The notes: generated by a model from the letters alone, not told the origin. Shown: positions 47,536-59,177, numbered from the stretch's first letter. The stretch is 64,000 nt of DNA from Cichorium intybus (GCA_023525715.1 CM042013.1:78183494-78247493), one strand, 5' to 3'. Numbers and translations are program-made.

Positions 47536-48975
47536 GTGGCGATGGTAACCGCCCCAGGAGCCAATACGTTCAATGCCACCCTTGGGCCCAATACTGATAG
47601 AAACTTTACCAAACACACCGTCGCCACCAAGAACCAACGCTCCCATACTTCCTCCGCTCCCACAAACACCCATTCCTTCATCGGCATTCCCATACGCGGT
47701 AACCCCACCGGCCATGAGTACACCACCGCCATATATACCGTTCAATTACCCATTCACACCGTTTCAGTCACCAATGGGACCACCGCTATTCACCTCCTCA
47801 CCCATATCTTTTTTTCAACTATCCCAGCCAACAATAGCACCATTGTTCATGATTTTTACGACAACATCAACCCCCGGAAGACCAATACCAATCCCCACAT
47901 CGATAAGAACACCGATATCAAGCTTGGGTGGCATACCGAGCAGCACACCCCCTCTGTTCTACACCCAACCGCCAGTTTACCAACCTGTCAACCCCCCCCC
48001 CCCCCCACTCAAACAACGAATAACACGAACCCATTATTCTCTCAAACGTACAAATCCTCATTCGTCAAGGTGATACACGAGTACGATATGCCGAATACTG
48101 CTAAACTGCCATACCTGAAGACTTACGATGGAACAACCTGCCTAGACAGCCATATCGACACATATGAATGGCATATGCAATAATTGAAGCTGGACGAATG
48201 CTTCTGGTGTACACACTTCTCGACGACGCTGGACGGGAATGCAGGCACATGGTTCAAAAGCCTCGCGCCAAGCAGCATTAGGAACTTTGCCGAGCTCAAA
48301 GAACAATTCATATCAAACTTCATGCAGCTGCGTAAATACAGAGGGGATATCCGAGAGATCATTGGTTGCAAGCAACTGGAAGGCGAAACGGTCCGAGCCT
48401 ACTTCAAACGGTTCAATGAAGCAACGCTGAACGTACCAGGGCAAAACGACAACCTAGTAACTGGAGCATTCACACATGGCCTACTGTCAGGACCATTATC
48501 AAAAAAGTTTCTAGGGAAACCACCAGCCACTCGCCAGGAGATGAAATAGCGAGTAGAGCGTTTTCTAAGACAAGAGGAAGGCACAGCCGCCAAGGAGGCG
48601 TACCTAAAGGTAGCAGCCACCTCTTCATCGAAATCTAGAGAAAGATACTCGCCATATCCCAACGATAGACGACAAACATTCAGAAGAGGTAAACCAGCAA
48701 AACCCTTTAACGGTTACTATAGAGAAGATAGGAGACATAGACGGACGTATATTCTGGCTGTCACAGAGAAAAGCAAATCAACGAGAAAAACGCCAGAGCG
48801 TCCGAGAGACCAATGTAAGTACTGTGAGTTCCACAAGTGTTATGGACATGACACGGCAGAATACACTTTGTTGAAAAAAAACTTGACCAAAGAATCCAAC
48901 GAGGAAACCTAAACGACATAGCCAAGTCAATTCGCCCAAAGAATGATAGAAATGACCCACCAGCAAAAAACAAAG
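47536..48975 (+). pseudogene. Tat gag (capsid/nucleocapsid) pseudogene
   Basis: The N-terminal part is proline-rich (NAPILPPLPQTPIPSS, PFNYPFTPFQSPMGPP) in one frame. It changes frame at a C15 run (47992-48006). The retrotransposon gag core follows: LKTYDGTTCLDSHIDTYEWH, GNAGTWFKSLAPSSIRNFAE, QLEGETVRAYFKRFNEATLN, FLGKPPATRQEM. Stops occur at about 48181 and 48547. A CKYCEFHKCYGHDT stretch resembles the Tat zinc-binding region (CxxC, H). After it, an A8C run at 48874-48882 marks a change of frame into the linker before protease. It would encode the particle-forming protein if intact. Confidence 0.85.
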
Positions 48976-48992
48976 ACGCGCCAAAGAAAGGA

Positions 48993-49610
48993 TTGGAGAT
49001 TCTTATGATCCACAAGCACCACCGCCGGGGGCGAGAGCAAATTCCAGCTCTCAGCGACCAGCAAATCTCATTCTCCAGTAGAGACAAGATGCCAGAAGGG
49101 TGGAATGGGGACGACCCACTTATCATCCAGGCCAGAATCCGAGACATAGTTATCCACCGCGTACACATAGATAGTGGCAGCGCGGCGGACATCATGTTCG
49201 AACATTGCTTCCGCCAGTTGCCACGAGAATGGAGGGCAGACTTACGCCCTCCAGCAGGGAACTTAACCGGCTTTACAGGGCATATCATTATACCAACCGG
49301 GATGATTTACCTACCGATAACGATAGAGGATGACAAACGAAAGAAGACCGCCACGCTCAAATTCACGGTGGTGCGAGCACCATCGGAACACAACGTCATC
49401 CTGGGGAGACCAGCAGCGTTATACTTCGACATAGTCGCATCAACATTACATGGCATAATCAAGTTCCCAACGGAAGACGGCATAGCCACCGTCCTGGCCA
49501 CACCACAAAAGACCCTCAAGTGCTATCAGATAATGTTGCCAGCAGACATCGACGGAAAACGGAAACGCCCGAGAGAAGAATCTAAAGAAAGCAGAGAGAG
49601 TTCATTATGA
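48993..49610 (+). CDS. Tat aspartic protease region
   Basis: An uninterrupted stretch of about 205 codons. The catalytic motif is HIDSGSAADIMFEHCFRQL, the form Tat proteases use (DSGSSAD). Later ILGRPAALYFDIVASTLHGI is the conserved flap-to-helix region. A basic tail (GKRKRPREESKE) precedes the stop. Its role would be cleavage of the polyprotein. It is in a different frame from gag upstream (A8C run) and from RT downstream, so it probably belongs to one decayed polyprotein and was not a separate gene. Confidence 0.8.
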   Translation: MEILMIHKHHRRGREQIPALSDQQISFSSRDKMPEGWNGDDPLIIQARIRDIVIHRVHIDSGSAADIMFEHCFRQLPREWRADLRPPAGNLTGFTGHIIIPTGMIYLPITIEDDKRKKTATLKFTVVRAPSEHNVILGRPAALYFDIVASTLHGIIKFPTEDGIATVLATPQKTLKCYQIMLPADIDGKRKRPREESKESRESSL

Positions 49611-49612
49611 TT

Positions 49613-52600
49613 ACCCAGATCAAAAGATACAAGTTGGCAGTACATTACCACCCAACCTACGAAAGGATGTCATATCTTTGCTCAGAAAATACAAACACGT
49701 ATTTGCTTGGGAGCCAGCGGATATGGTGGGGGTAGAAAGATCGATTATCGAACACAACCTCAACGTGACGCCAGGAAGAAACATCATCAAACAAAAACGA
49801 TATGGCCAGGCGGGGGAACACAACAACGCGATCAATGCAGAGGTCGCCAAACTAGTACAGGCCAGCATTTTATGCGAAGCCTTTTTTCCGACATAGATCG
49901 CCAACCCGGTGATGGTAAAGAAAAATGATGGAAGCTGGAGAATGTGTATCGATTACACCGACTTAAACAAGGCATGCCCGAAGGATTGTTACCCGCTCCC
50001 TGAGATAGATCAGAAAGTAGAATCCCTTTAGGGCTTCAACTGGAAGTGCTTCCTGGACGCCTACAAGGGCTACCACCATATTCTCATGCGCAAGGAAGAC
50101 GAAGACAAGACAGCTTTTTACACGGATCACGGCACTTTCTGTTATCAGAAGATGCCGTTCGGTTTAAAGAATGCCAGGGCAACATACCAGAGGCTCGTCG
50201 ACAAAGTATTCAAGGATCAAATTGGAAGGAATGTGGAAGTATATGTAGATGACATGGTAATAAAGAGCCGAACAGAACAGTCTTTGCTACAAGACATCGT
50301 AGGAACTCTTAAAACACTCTCTCGAATACAAATGAAACTCAACCCAGCAAAATGCACATTTGGCGTGGAAGAAGGAAAATTTCTAGGCTACTACGTCACA
50401 CGGGAGGGCATCTAACCGAATCCGGGGAAAATCAAAGATTTCATCGAGATAAAATTGCCAACAAGCCTGCGAGAAATACAGGGACTCAATGGACAGATCA
50501 CGGCCTTGGGACGCTTCGTGGCAAAGTCCGCAGAGAAGGCTCTACCACTTTTCAACACATTGAAAGGTTGTGTTGATAAACACAATTGCAAATGGACAGA
50601 GGAGGCAGAAACAGCCCTGGCACACTTAAAGGAAGCAATGAAGGAATTACCAACACTGGCGTGCCCGGTCCCCGGAGAGAGGCTATATATATTCTTGGCA
50701 GCGTCACCAGAGGCCATAAGCGCCGTCTTAACCGTGGAAAGGGAACGCCAGCAGAGACCTGTCTACTTCGTCAGCCGTGCGCTCCAGGGCTCAGAACTAT
50801 GTTACCCGAAATTAGAAAAATTATTCCTAGCACTAATCTATGCAGCGCGCCGATTGAGACGTTACTTCCAAGCCCACCATGTCGAAGTACTCACAAGCCA
50901 ACCGATACGCCAAATATTACTAAAACCAGAGAAGTCGGGGCGCCTAGCCAAATGGGCCATTGAGCTAGGGGAACATGACATTGAATACAAACCAAGAACA
51001 AGCATCAAGGGCCAAGCTTTGGCAGACTTTCTAGCAGAAATACCAAAGGAAGACGAGGAAGCAAGGAGTAAATCAATAACACCAGATCAGAAGACGCATC
51101 CAGAAACCTGGACGCTCTACACGGAAGGACCGACCAGCAAAGAGGGCTCAGGAGCAGGCCTAGTGTTAACAAGCCCGGAAGGCGAGGAAATAACTTATTC
51201 ACTCAGATTCAACTTCCAGACGTCGAACAATGAGGCAGAGTATGGGGAGCTACTAGCAGGGATGAGACTCGCGAGAGAGAATGGGGAGCAACACCTACTA
51301 GCACACAGTGACTCTTTGTTAGTAACAAACCAGATCAATGAGACTTATGAAATGAAGGACCAAAGGATAAAGAAATACACAGAAGAGGTGAAGAGGCTAG
51401 CAACAACGATGGAGAGTTTCGTAGTCAAACAGGTCCCACGCTCAGCCAACAGAAAGGCTGATGCGCTAAGCAAGCTGGCATTTGCGGCATTCGACCATTT
51501 GTCCAAAGAAGTCCTGGTGGAAGTCCTAAAAGAAAGAAGCATCGACGGCCAAGAAATAGCACCAATCAGCATGACTGCTACGACATGGATGACACCCCTG
51601 ATTGACTATCTGACGCAAGGTCTCTTACCAACGGACGATACTGAGGCAAGGAAGATAAAAGTAAAAGCCCCCCAATATGCGATACGAAATGACACACTAT
51701 ACAGACGAGGACATCTAGAACCCTGGCTAAAATGCATCACAGGAGAAGAGGGAAAGATATTACCGGAAGAAATTCACGCTGGAAAAGCAGGAGCGCACGA
51801 GGGTGCCAGAGCGCTTACAGGGAAAACCCTTAGAGCTGGGGTATACTGGCCACAAATCCACACGGATGCAAAAGAAGTAACAAAGAAGTGCGCCGCATGC
51901 CAAACATTCTCGCCATTACATCACTCGTCAGCCGCCCCTCTGACTAGCATCTCCAGCCCATGGCCCTTCTATCAGTGGGGCATTGATATAGTAGGACCAT
52001 TCCTAGAGGCACCCGGCCGCGTGAAGTTCCTCATAGTCGCTATAGACTACTTCACTAAGTGGATCGAAGTAGAGGCTATCGCTTCAATCACAGGTCGGAA
52101 TATGATTAAGTTCATGTGGAAAAATATTCTAACCAGATTCGGCACCCCCAAAATCCTAGTCAGCGATAATGGTCTACAATTCGCAGAAGACCCCTTCCGT
52201 ACTTGGTGCGCTGAAAAGCTAATCAAGCAAAATTTCACGTCAGTGGCACACCCCCAATCCAATGGCCAGACCGAAGTATCCAACAGAACCTTAGTGATGG
52301 GACTAAAAAAGAGGCCGGGGAAAGCGAAAGGTTGTTGGGTGGAAGAACTGCCTACAGTACTTTGGTCATATAGAACCACACCACGAACAAGACACCATTC
52401 AAATTAACGTATGGCACGGAGGCCGTCCTGCCACCAGAAATCTTTGTAGGCACCCTAAGGAGAACAGAATTTGCAGAGGAAAGAAACACCAGGACCTCCG
52501 TCTTAACTTAGACATGCTAGAAGAGAAGCGAGAACTAGCCGGCATAAGGCAGGCATGCTACAAAGCAACGACGGAGAGTTACTACAACAAAATGGTCTGA

Positions 52601-52800
52601 GAGAAACGTTTTAGAATAGGCGACTTGGTCCTTCGAAAAAATAATGCGAGCCATGCAGAACCCCGGGGCAAACTAGGCCCGACGTATGAAGGCCCATACC
52701 GGATCACAGAAGCCAACCCAAAAGGCTCCTACACTTTAGAAACCTTGGAGGGAAGAGCGATACCACGGGCATGGAACGTCTAGAACCTCAAGCAGTTCCA
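49613..52800 (+). pseudogene. Tat RT, RNase H, second RNase H and integrase
   Basis: One frame runs from about 49613 to 52405 with stops at 49894, 50029 and 50413. RT blocks are KYKHVFAWEPADMVG, RMCIDYTDLNKACPKD, LKNARATYQRLVDKVF and the intact catalytic box VYVDDMVIKS. RNase H follows (RPVYFVSRALQGSE, KWAIELGEHDIEYKPR). A second RNase H reads LYTEGPTSKEGSGAGLVL and NNEAEYGELLAGMRLA. The first catalytic Asp there (usually VDG) is Glu. Integrase keeps WGIDIVGPF, KILVSDNGLQFAED and HPQSNGQTEVSNRT, so DDE is present. A frameshift after SYRTTPRT (about 52390) moves to FKLTYGTEAVLPPEI and the C-terminal GDLVLRKNNA/GPYRITEANPKGSYTLE, with two more stops. Confidence 0.93.
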
Positions 52801-52962
52801 TTACTAGACAAGCCATTGCAAGCCAGCGCTACAACAAGAAGTCGGCCACCGGCACAACCGTTTCTATATTCAAAATTGTAACAATTATATGAGGACAATT
52901 TACTGAATGAAAAATGTCGTTTTGTATTCTGCGTATTGCGAACGGACAAAATGTCCAAAAAA
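52801..52962 (+). other. short spacer after Tat pol
   Basis: No motif recognised. It contains the near-palindrome GGACAAAATGTCC. Confidence 0.4.
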
Positions 52963-53620
52963 GAAGGCTTAGTGACTCCTGGTCATAGTCTTACTGACCT
53001 TAAGGGTGAAATACTCCCTAGCGGGCTCAGTGACTCCTGGTCCTAGCCTTAGCAAGATCCATCCAGGTGAAACATCCTGAAGAAGGCTTAGCGACTCCTG
53101 GTCCTAGTCTTACAGACCTTAAGGGTGAAATACTCCCTAACGGGCTCAGCGACTCCTGGTCCTAGCCTTAGCAAGGTCCATCCAGGTGAAACATCCTGAA
53201 GAAGGCTTAGCGACTCCTGGTCCTAGTCTTACAGACCTTAAGGGTGAAATACTCCCTAGCGGGCTCAGCGACTCCTAGTCCTAACCTTAGCAAGGTCCAT
53301 CCAGGTGAAACATCCTGAAGAAGGCTTAGCGGCTCCTGGTCCTAGTCTTACAGACCTTAAGGGTGTAATACTCCCTAGCGGGCTCAGCGACTCCTGGTCC
53401 TAGCCTTAGCAAGGTACATCCAGGTGAAACATCCTGAAGAAGGCTTAGCGACTCCTGGTCCTAGTCTTACAGTCCTTAAGGGTGAAATACTCCCTAGCGG
53501 GCTTAGCGACTCCTAGTCCTAGCCTTTGCAAGGTCCATCCAGGTGAAACTCCCTGAAGAAGGCTCAGCAACTCATGCTCCTAGCCTTAGCCAGGTCCAGT
53601 CGGATGAAAGATCATGGGGA
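52963..53620 (+). repeat. 119-bp tandem repeat array after Tat pol, ~5.5 copies
   Basis: Units start GAAGGCTTAGCGACTCCTGG at 52963, 53082, 53201, 53320 and 53439, exactly 119 bp apart, with a partial unit from 53558. Each unit contains two related halves (GGCTTAGCGACTCCTGGTCC and GGCTCAGCGACTCCTGGTCC). So the unit is itself a dimer of about 60 bp. Copies differ by a few bases only. Confidence 0.95.
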
Positions 53621-53912
53621 AGGCCAAAATAGCTCTTGATTCTAATTTCATCGACCCCAAAGTAACTATCAAGCTCTTATGCTGGCAATAATAAACTCAA
53701 TCAAAGCAGGATAAACACATGGAAGATAAAAGAGCCAACAATGGTCACCAGACCCACATCCATGCATACAACAAAAACAAACAAACAAACATGTCTAGGC
53801 TCTTAAGCCTTACAGAAATAAACAAGTATTTTGTCCAAGCGGCCTCAGCAAGGCCTTACAACCATTGTTTTAAAAACAAAACCACCCAGGCAAGTAAAAG
53901 AACAAATACCGA
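53621..53912 (+). other. Tat 3' region between tandem array and antisense ORF
   Basis: Less ordered DNA. ACAAACAAACAAACA occurs near 53777. Nothing else recognised. Confidence 0.4.
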
Positions 53913-54082
53913 TCAAGGCTGTAACGGACCAGCAACGGTGCTCGGATCCAACAGTGCTTTCAGTTCAGGCACACCAAGCTCTCCGAGTTTAAAGGCTGCG
54001 GTGTAATAGACGTTCACAAAAGCATCTACTGCCTCATCCACCTCCAAACCATAGTCAATCGGTGGCTCCTCCTCCTCCGCCG
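53913..54082 (-). pseudogene. antisense ORF of the Tat element, C-terminal part
   Basis: The minus frame from the Athila left flank reads AAEEEEPPIDYGLEVDEAVD, then AFVNVYYTAAFKLGELGVPE and ends LLDPSTVAGPLQP at a stop (53913-53915). It continues the frame of the segment at 62494-62535 on the other side of the Athila element, with the target duplication CAATC between. It is part of the putative gypsy-type transposase-like antisense ORF known in Tat elements. Function is not established. Confidence 0.75.
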
Positions 54083-54087
54083 CAATC

Positions 54088-55196
54088 TGACAACGCCTAG
54101 TGATATCAAGTATTTTAGGCGTTGTTGAGCCCTATTCTTGATAAAATTATATCAAATATGTCTGGGTATTCTCACTTTTCGTGCCAGGACTTGTTTGGAG
54201 AAAAAGAATGGAAACAGGGACTAAAAGCGTGCAAAAGGAAGAAGTTTGGAAAAGAATGAAAAATCAATGAAACTCGTACACGCGCCGCGGATCTATGATA
54301 CGCGCGACGCGGGCTTAAGGCGGTGGAACACATTCAAATACCGAAGAAACGGAAAAAGATTAGTACGCGCACCGCGGATTCTTCATCTGCACGGCGCGGC
54401 TGCGGGAAAATTGCAACTATAAATAGAGGCATTTTCAGCCGAAAACCCTAGCAAAGACCGGGTGTAAAATCGACCTTGAAGCTCTTTGACTCCAAGATTT
54501 CGTTTCAGCAACTTCTTAAGTGGTATTTTCATTTTTTGGATTTTATTTTCATTTAGTTAGATTTTTGTAAGCATTAGTTTGTGTCCTTGGGAGTGACAAC
54601 CATTGATACCAAGCTTTAGGCTTCTGTTTTATGACATTTTGTTACTGTTTGGATGTTTGGAATTCGGATTTGGTGAATGAAAATCTTTGGTTACATTTAA
54701 TGTTGGTATTCCGGTGTTTTTATGCTTGTGTTTGGTTTTGAATGTTTGATTTGTGTTTGGATATTGCTTTGACCTTGTTGGGACTGTTTTTCTTTGCTGA
54801 AATCAGTAGCTAATTAGGTTAGTTTTTAGGCATTAAACCTTGGCTAGTAACTGTTCAGTAGAACTTTAGTTAGTGGCTAGTTTATGCTTTGCTTGGTTTT
54901 GCTAGTTTGGATGCCTTTGATTGCTTCTGATTCAGAGATGTACTTCTGATTTCAGAAAGTAACTAGGTTATTTGAGCTTAGCTTAGCTTGGCCTGAGTTG
55001 TTTGATCATTGCTTTAGTTTGTTAGTGATTAGGAAGGTAGGAACTAGATTCTCCGACTGTAGCGTGACACTACTAGTTGGTAACCTCTCATTTAGTCTAA
55101 CCACGAAGCTCCTGCGGATCGACCCTGACTACCACCGTGCTAGTGTGTGTTAGGTTTTTCTTTATTTTTGACCGCACGACGACCGCTGCGTTGTCA
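54088..55196 (+). repeat. 5' LTR of the Athila element, 1109 bp
   Basis: TGACAACGCC...CTGCGTTGTCA. It contains two GC-rich CGCGCCGCGG/CGCGACGCGG blocks (about 54283-54400) and a TATA box. Confidence 0.95.
54418..54427 (+). promoter_or_regulatory. TATA box of the Athila 5' LTR
   Basis: CTATAAATAG, a textbook plant TATA sequence just after the GC-rich blocks. The same sequence is in the 3' LTR at about 61708-61717. Confidence 0.8.
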
Positions 55197-55201
55197 AATT
55201 T

Positions 55202-55219
55202 TGGCGCCATTGTCGGGGA
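55202..55219 (+). promoter_or_regulatory. primer binding site of the Athila element
   Basis: TGGCGCCATTGTCGGGGA, five bases after the LTR. One or two mismatches from the usual Athila site (TGGCGCCGTTGCCGGGGA, Asp tRNA). Confidence 0.85.
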
Positions 55220-55324
55220 TCTGTGAGCTTAGATTAGGTGAGTAGTAGGAACTTGTTTCTTGTTTTTGAAAGTTTCATTTGGTTAGTTTGGTTTTTGATT
55301 TTTGTGGGCGTGTTGCACTAGTGC

Positions 55325-58025
55325 ATGCGTACCCGCAGGGGTAAGCAATTATCCCCATTGCATTTTGTTCTGAGATTGAGCGTACTGCGCGCAAAATCCG
55401 TGTCCGTAGGCGTTTAAATATCATGAATTTTAGTCAGGTTAGTAGTAATCCAGTAAGTGTTGCCCAGGAACCATCAGGTAAGGCAACGGGGATGTTTTCT
55501 ATTCCCTCATTGTCAGAGTTTCAGTTCGAGAGCACGAGTGCTTCTGGTGGTGCAGTTCCAGCCCCTGCACCCATACCATCATGCACTCCACCATCTGTCC
55601 CACCATTTACACCCGCTTCACAACCACAATTTACCAATCCATTTACCTCTGCAATGTCTTGGGGAGAGCCGACCCGTGATGGCACCCTAGTGTCTCGACA
55701 GCAGACACCAACCTCTCAACCACAACACGTTCTTTTTAAACCTCAACCCACATACCAACCTACACAGGCAATACACTATCAACAACCTCCTCAGCCACAA
55801 TACCATCATCCAGAGACAGAGGAGGGATATGATGAGGAAGACGAGGGATGGGTGCCACCAGCACCATAACCACAGTGGAACCGAGGTCGGGGACCTCCAG
55901 GAGAGCACCACAGTATCAACCACCAGGTCAGCGGGAATATAACGATCATCTTTACCGTAACCCCGCCCAACCTTTACATTTCGCACAACCTAGACGGCAA
56001 TCGGTTGCATCACATTTCCAACCGCGGGAATATGATGATTCATCGCCAATCTATATTCCTGATAACATTGATTCGCAAGTAGAAATAAGACCTCAGTTAT
56101 TAGGAATATTGCCAGAGTTTAGAGGGTATAAGCAAGACGATCCTTATAATCATCTATATGAATTCTTAGCGATTGCTAATGCTAATAACCCTAGGAACAC
56201 CAATAGAAACATTTTCAGGCTTAGACTGTTTCCATTCACTCTTAAGGATAAGGCCAAATATTGGTTTACATCTTTGCCATCGAACAGTATTACTACATGG
56301 GATCAGCTCAAGGCAAAGTTCCTTCAGGAATTTTATCCAGCAAGTAAGACAACTGAAATCAGAAGGGTCATCCAGGACTTCCAACAAAAGCCAGGAGAGG
56401 CTTTCCACGAAGCCTTTGATAGATTGAAGGAGTTGTTACGATCTTGTCCGCATCACGAAATTCCTAGGTGGCAATTAGTTAAGTTATTCTTCGAAGGAGT
56501 CAGTGAGACGCATCAGGCCATGATAAATGCCTCATCAAGTGGGACATTTATGTGGCAGGACCCAGAGGAAGCTTGGCAGTTTTTGGAACAACTGAGCAAT
56601 GGTTCCAAGGCAAACTTTTCTACCAGGAAGACTGTAGGTACGGCTGCAGCTGTGGGAGCCGATGCTGACTGGAAAAAGGAAGTGAAGAAGGAAATTAGTG
56701 AAATGAATAAGAAGTTTGACAGGCTCATGTCAACACTGCAGAATGGACCGCAGAATTCATCGCAAGGAGGTCAAGGAGGAAATAAGACTCAAGAGGTGAA
56801 TCAAGTTTATGGCCAGGGTCAAGGCCAGCATAATAATAGACGACCCTACAGGCCATATAACCAAGGACAACAGCAGAATTTTAGGCAAAACCATTACCAG
56901 AGTCAATCGACCAATCAGCCTAGAACACATCAGCCTGCGAATAACAACAACAGGGGGCCCACTAATGTTACCAACAACGCCCCGGGAACTCAAGAAGAAA
57001 TGATTGCTAAGATGTATGATATGGTCACTGCTACGCAACAACAATCTCAAGCAAATGCAAAAGCCATTGCAAACATGGAGCGACAAATAGGCCAAATGGC
57101 TGCAGATCAGCAAAAGAGAGACAGTGGGAAATTGCCAAGTGCTATAGAGGTCAACCCTACTCATAATCAGCGACCAGGAAAAGAGCAAGTCAACACTGTC
57201 AAATCAGGGTGGCGAAAAGTCACTTTGGAAGACTTGTTTGAAGTAGGGAGTGAAGTGAGACTGGTGGAAGAAGAGAAGGCTCTAGAAAGTGAGGAAGGTA
57301 AGGAAGAAGGAATTTCTGTTGAGAAGGACACTCAACCAGAAATAGATAAAGAGGTCCAGAAGGAGGAGCAACCAACGATAGCAGGAATCAAGCAGAAGAA
57401 GAAGAATAGGAAAGGGAAGACGAAGCAGGAAGCACCCAAATCAATGGGGCCCTTAATGAACCAGCCCCTGTGGGATGAGCTTAAGGATGCCCCTGAAGAT
57501 ACCAGGATTCTGCAAGAAATGTGTGAACAAAATGGGAAGAGCAAAGCACCTACACCAAAAACTGTGAGGTTGACTGTGAAAGAAAGTGAGGCGTTATTGG
57601 GAACACTGCCCAAAAAGGAAAAGGACCCTGGATCACCATTGATCACTACAACTGTAGGGGACGTGGTTATTCAGAACACCTTGTTAGATTTGGGAGCAAG
57701 TGTCAATATCCTGCCAGGATACCTGTACAATAAGTACAAAAATGAAGAAATAGAGCCAGCTGAAGTTGTCTTGCAGCTGGCTGATCAATCAACAAGGGTA
57801 TCTCGGGGAAAACTGACAAATGTCATAGTCAAAGTTGGGGACTTTTTCTATCCCGTGGATTTTCTGGTTATGGAATATGAAAGCTTGGACGATGCGCCTG
57901 CACTCATCTTAGGACGCCCATTCTTAGCTACTGCTGGTTCAGTGATCGATTGCAAGACTGGAGACATGGACATTTTCTTTGGGACAAGGAAAAGAAGATT
58001 GAACATGTTTGGAAATCCTATATGA
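55325..58025 (+). pseudogene. Athila gag-protease (N-terminal lesions, rest open)
   Basis: The likely start is ATG 55325 (MRTRRGKQLSPLHF). A shift near 55371 leads into EIERTARKIRVRRRL and a Pro/Gln-rich region to a stop at 55867. A second shift near 55900 enters a frame open for about 700 codons to 58025. That frame holds the gag core (LPEFRGYKQDDPYNHLYEFL, LKDKAKYWFTSLPSNSITTW, FYPASKTTEIRRVIQDFQQK), a Gln/Asn-rich stretch, a charged Glu/Lys region, and an Athila protease (LLDLGASVNILPGYLYNKY, LILGRPFLATAGSVIDCKTG). The catalytic motif D-L-G-A-S is the form usual for Athila. No RT follows. Confidence 0.88.
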
Positions 58026-58163
58026 TTACCTTCAGAAGAAAATGGCAAACAAATGGACAGAAGGATATTAATGGAGCCTGGGATCAAGAGTAAGGAAAAG
58101 ATTTGGACATGCACGGGAGAAGGAGGAAAATAAGAGATTTTAAAGGAGACCAAGGACCACCCG
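58026..58163 (+). other. deletion junction where Athila pol should be
   Basis: Only about 140 bp separate the protease stop from the next frame. The frame across it is open apart from two stops. No RT, RNase H or integrase residue is visible. Confidence 0.6.
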
Positions 58164-58418
58164 TTGTCTACTATCCACAAGGAGCAGCTGCTGGACATGA
58201 TAGAGATGATGGAAGCAAGGCACCAGCAATATGAAAAGGAATCAAGAGAACGAGAGGCGAAAGTTTTTAAGCTCTTGGAATCTCAACAACAGTGGATTAG
58301 CGGTGTGAGCGATCGAATGACTCAACTCACATCTCTCATGTCTATGATGGCCAACAATTTCATGCCAGGATTCAATCAGATGCCGGCAAGAGTTCAAGAA
58401 GAAGAAGATTCGGCATAG
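58164..58418 (+). CDS. small coiled-coil ORF after Athila protease
   Basis: An 84-residue frame, hydrophilic and heptad-like (LDMIEMMEARHQQYEKESRE, KVFKLLESQQQW), then TQLTSLMSMMANNFMPGFNQ. It might be the surviving C-terminal tail of pol or a linker peptide. It ends just before the conserved Athila segment at 58428. I do not recognise the family. Low confidence that it is translated separately. Confidence 0.4.
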   Translation: MSTIHKEQLLDMIEMMEARHQQYEKESREREAKVFKLLESQQQWISGVSDRMTQLTSLMSMMANNFMPGFNQMPARVQEEEDSA

Positions 58419-58427
58419 GAGTAGTAC

Positions 58428-58473
58428 GTCTGGCTGAAGACGTTAAACTTAGCGCTTGTTGGGAGGCAACCCA
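58428..58473 (+). other. conserved Athila post-pol segment
   Basis: GTCTGGCTGAAGACGTTAAA and GCGCTTGTTGGGAGGCAACC are the sequence usually found just after the Athila pol stop. Its presence shows that the 3' boundary of the missing pol is nearby. Confidence 0.7.
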
Positions 58474-58598
58474 TCGTGTCATAAGTTAGGATTTATATTT
58501 CTTTAAATTAAGTATGAAAATACATCAATCTTTTTACAGGTATTAGTGGTCTAAAATAAGTGTGGGGTCATGTGAGAAGTTTTGAAATTTTTGAAGAC

Positions 58599-58738
58599 CG
58601 CGCCGCGGGTTTTTGAATTACGCGACGCGGGATCGTAAACCAACCCGATGCACAGGGGTTGATTTGGTGACACGTGCGACACGCAAGACGTAAATCCGCG
58701 ACGCGGGGAACGACCAGTCGGTTTTCTCCTTTATAAGG
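58599..58738 (+). promoter_or_regulatory. possible internal promoter resembling LTR U3
   Basis: CGCGCCGCGGG, then ACGCGACGCGGG (58599-58631), repeats the GC-rich block found in the LTR upstream of its TATA box. A TATA-like TTTATAAGG follows at 58730-58738. The order GC block then TATA is the same as in the LTR. It lies about 440 bp before the late ORF. Confidence 0.45.
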
Positions 58739-58833
58739 TAAGCCGCGGCTCACACAAACCACACACGACTCGGAGCTCTGATCAACGAAATTCTCTTGCA
58801 ATTTTTCTTGCTCATTTTGTTTCCACGGCCAAG

Positions 58834-59177
58834 GTACGCTATTCTAACTACTTATTACTCGTTAAAACTAGCGATTAGGTAGTTAATTTTAGTGATTTGC
58901 CCAAAATAGTTCAAAACTTAGAATCGCTAATGCTAACTCATAGGGTGTTTGTTTTGCCAAATGGAGACCCTAGATGAGTTAGTCGGCACCTAGGCTACCT
59001 TGTGGTATGATTAGATTGAGTTTTAGTAAGTTAAATCGAGAGTTTGGATCGGGGTTTAGAAACAGCCGCACGCCGCGCCGCGCCCTTGCTCTTGGGCCGC
59101 GCCGTGGTGCGGTGGGGAAAAGAGGGACTAATTTTGCAACATTTTTTCTTTTTTGTGGCCATGTGTTTGTTTTGCAG
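58834..59177 (+). other. possible intron in the leader of the late ORF
   Basis: A donor GGCCAAG|GTACGC at 58833/58834 and an acceptor TTTGTTTTGCAG ending at 59177, directly before ATGATG, frame a 344-bp T-rich intron. The acceptor has a good pyrimidine tract. Confidence 0.45.

Noticed and set aside
46913..47745. Minus-strand frames of 60-110 codons in the Tat 5' LTR and gag region
   Set aside because: They overlap the LTR and the proline-rich gag in another frame and show no known domain.
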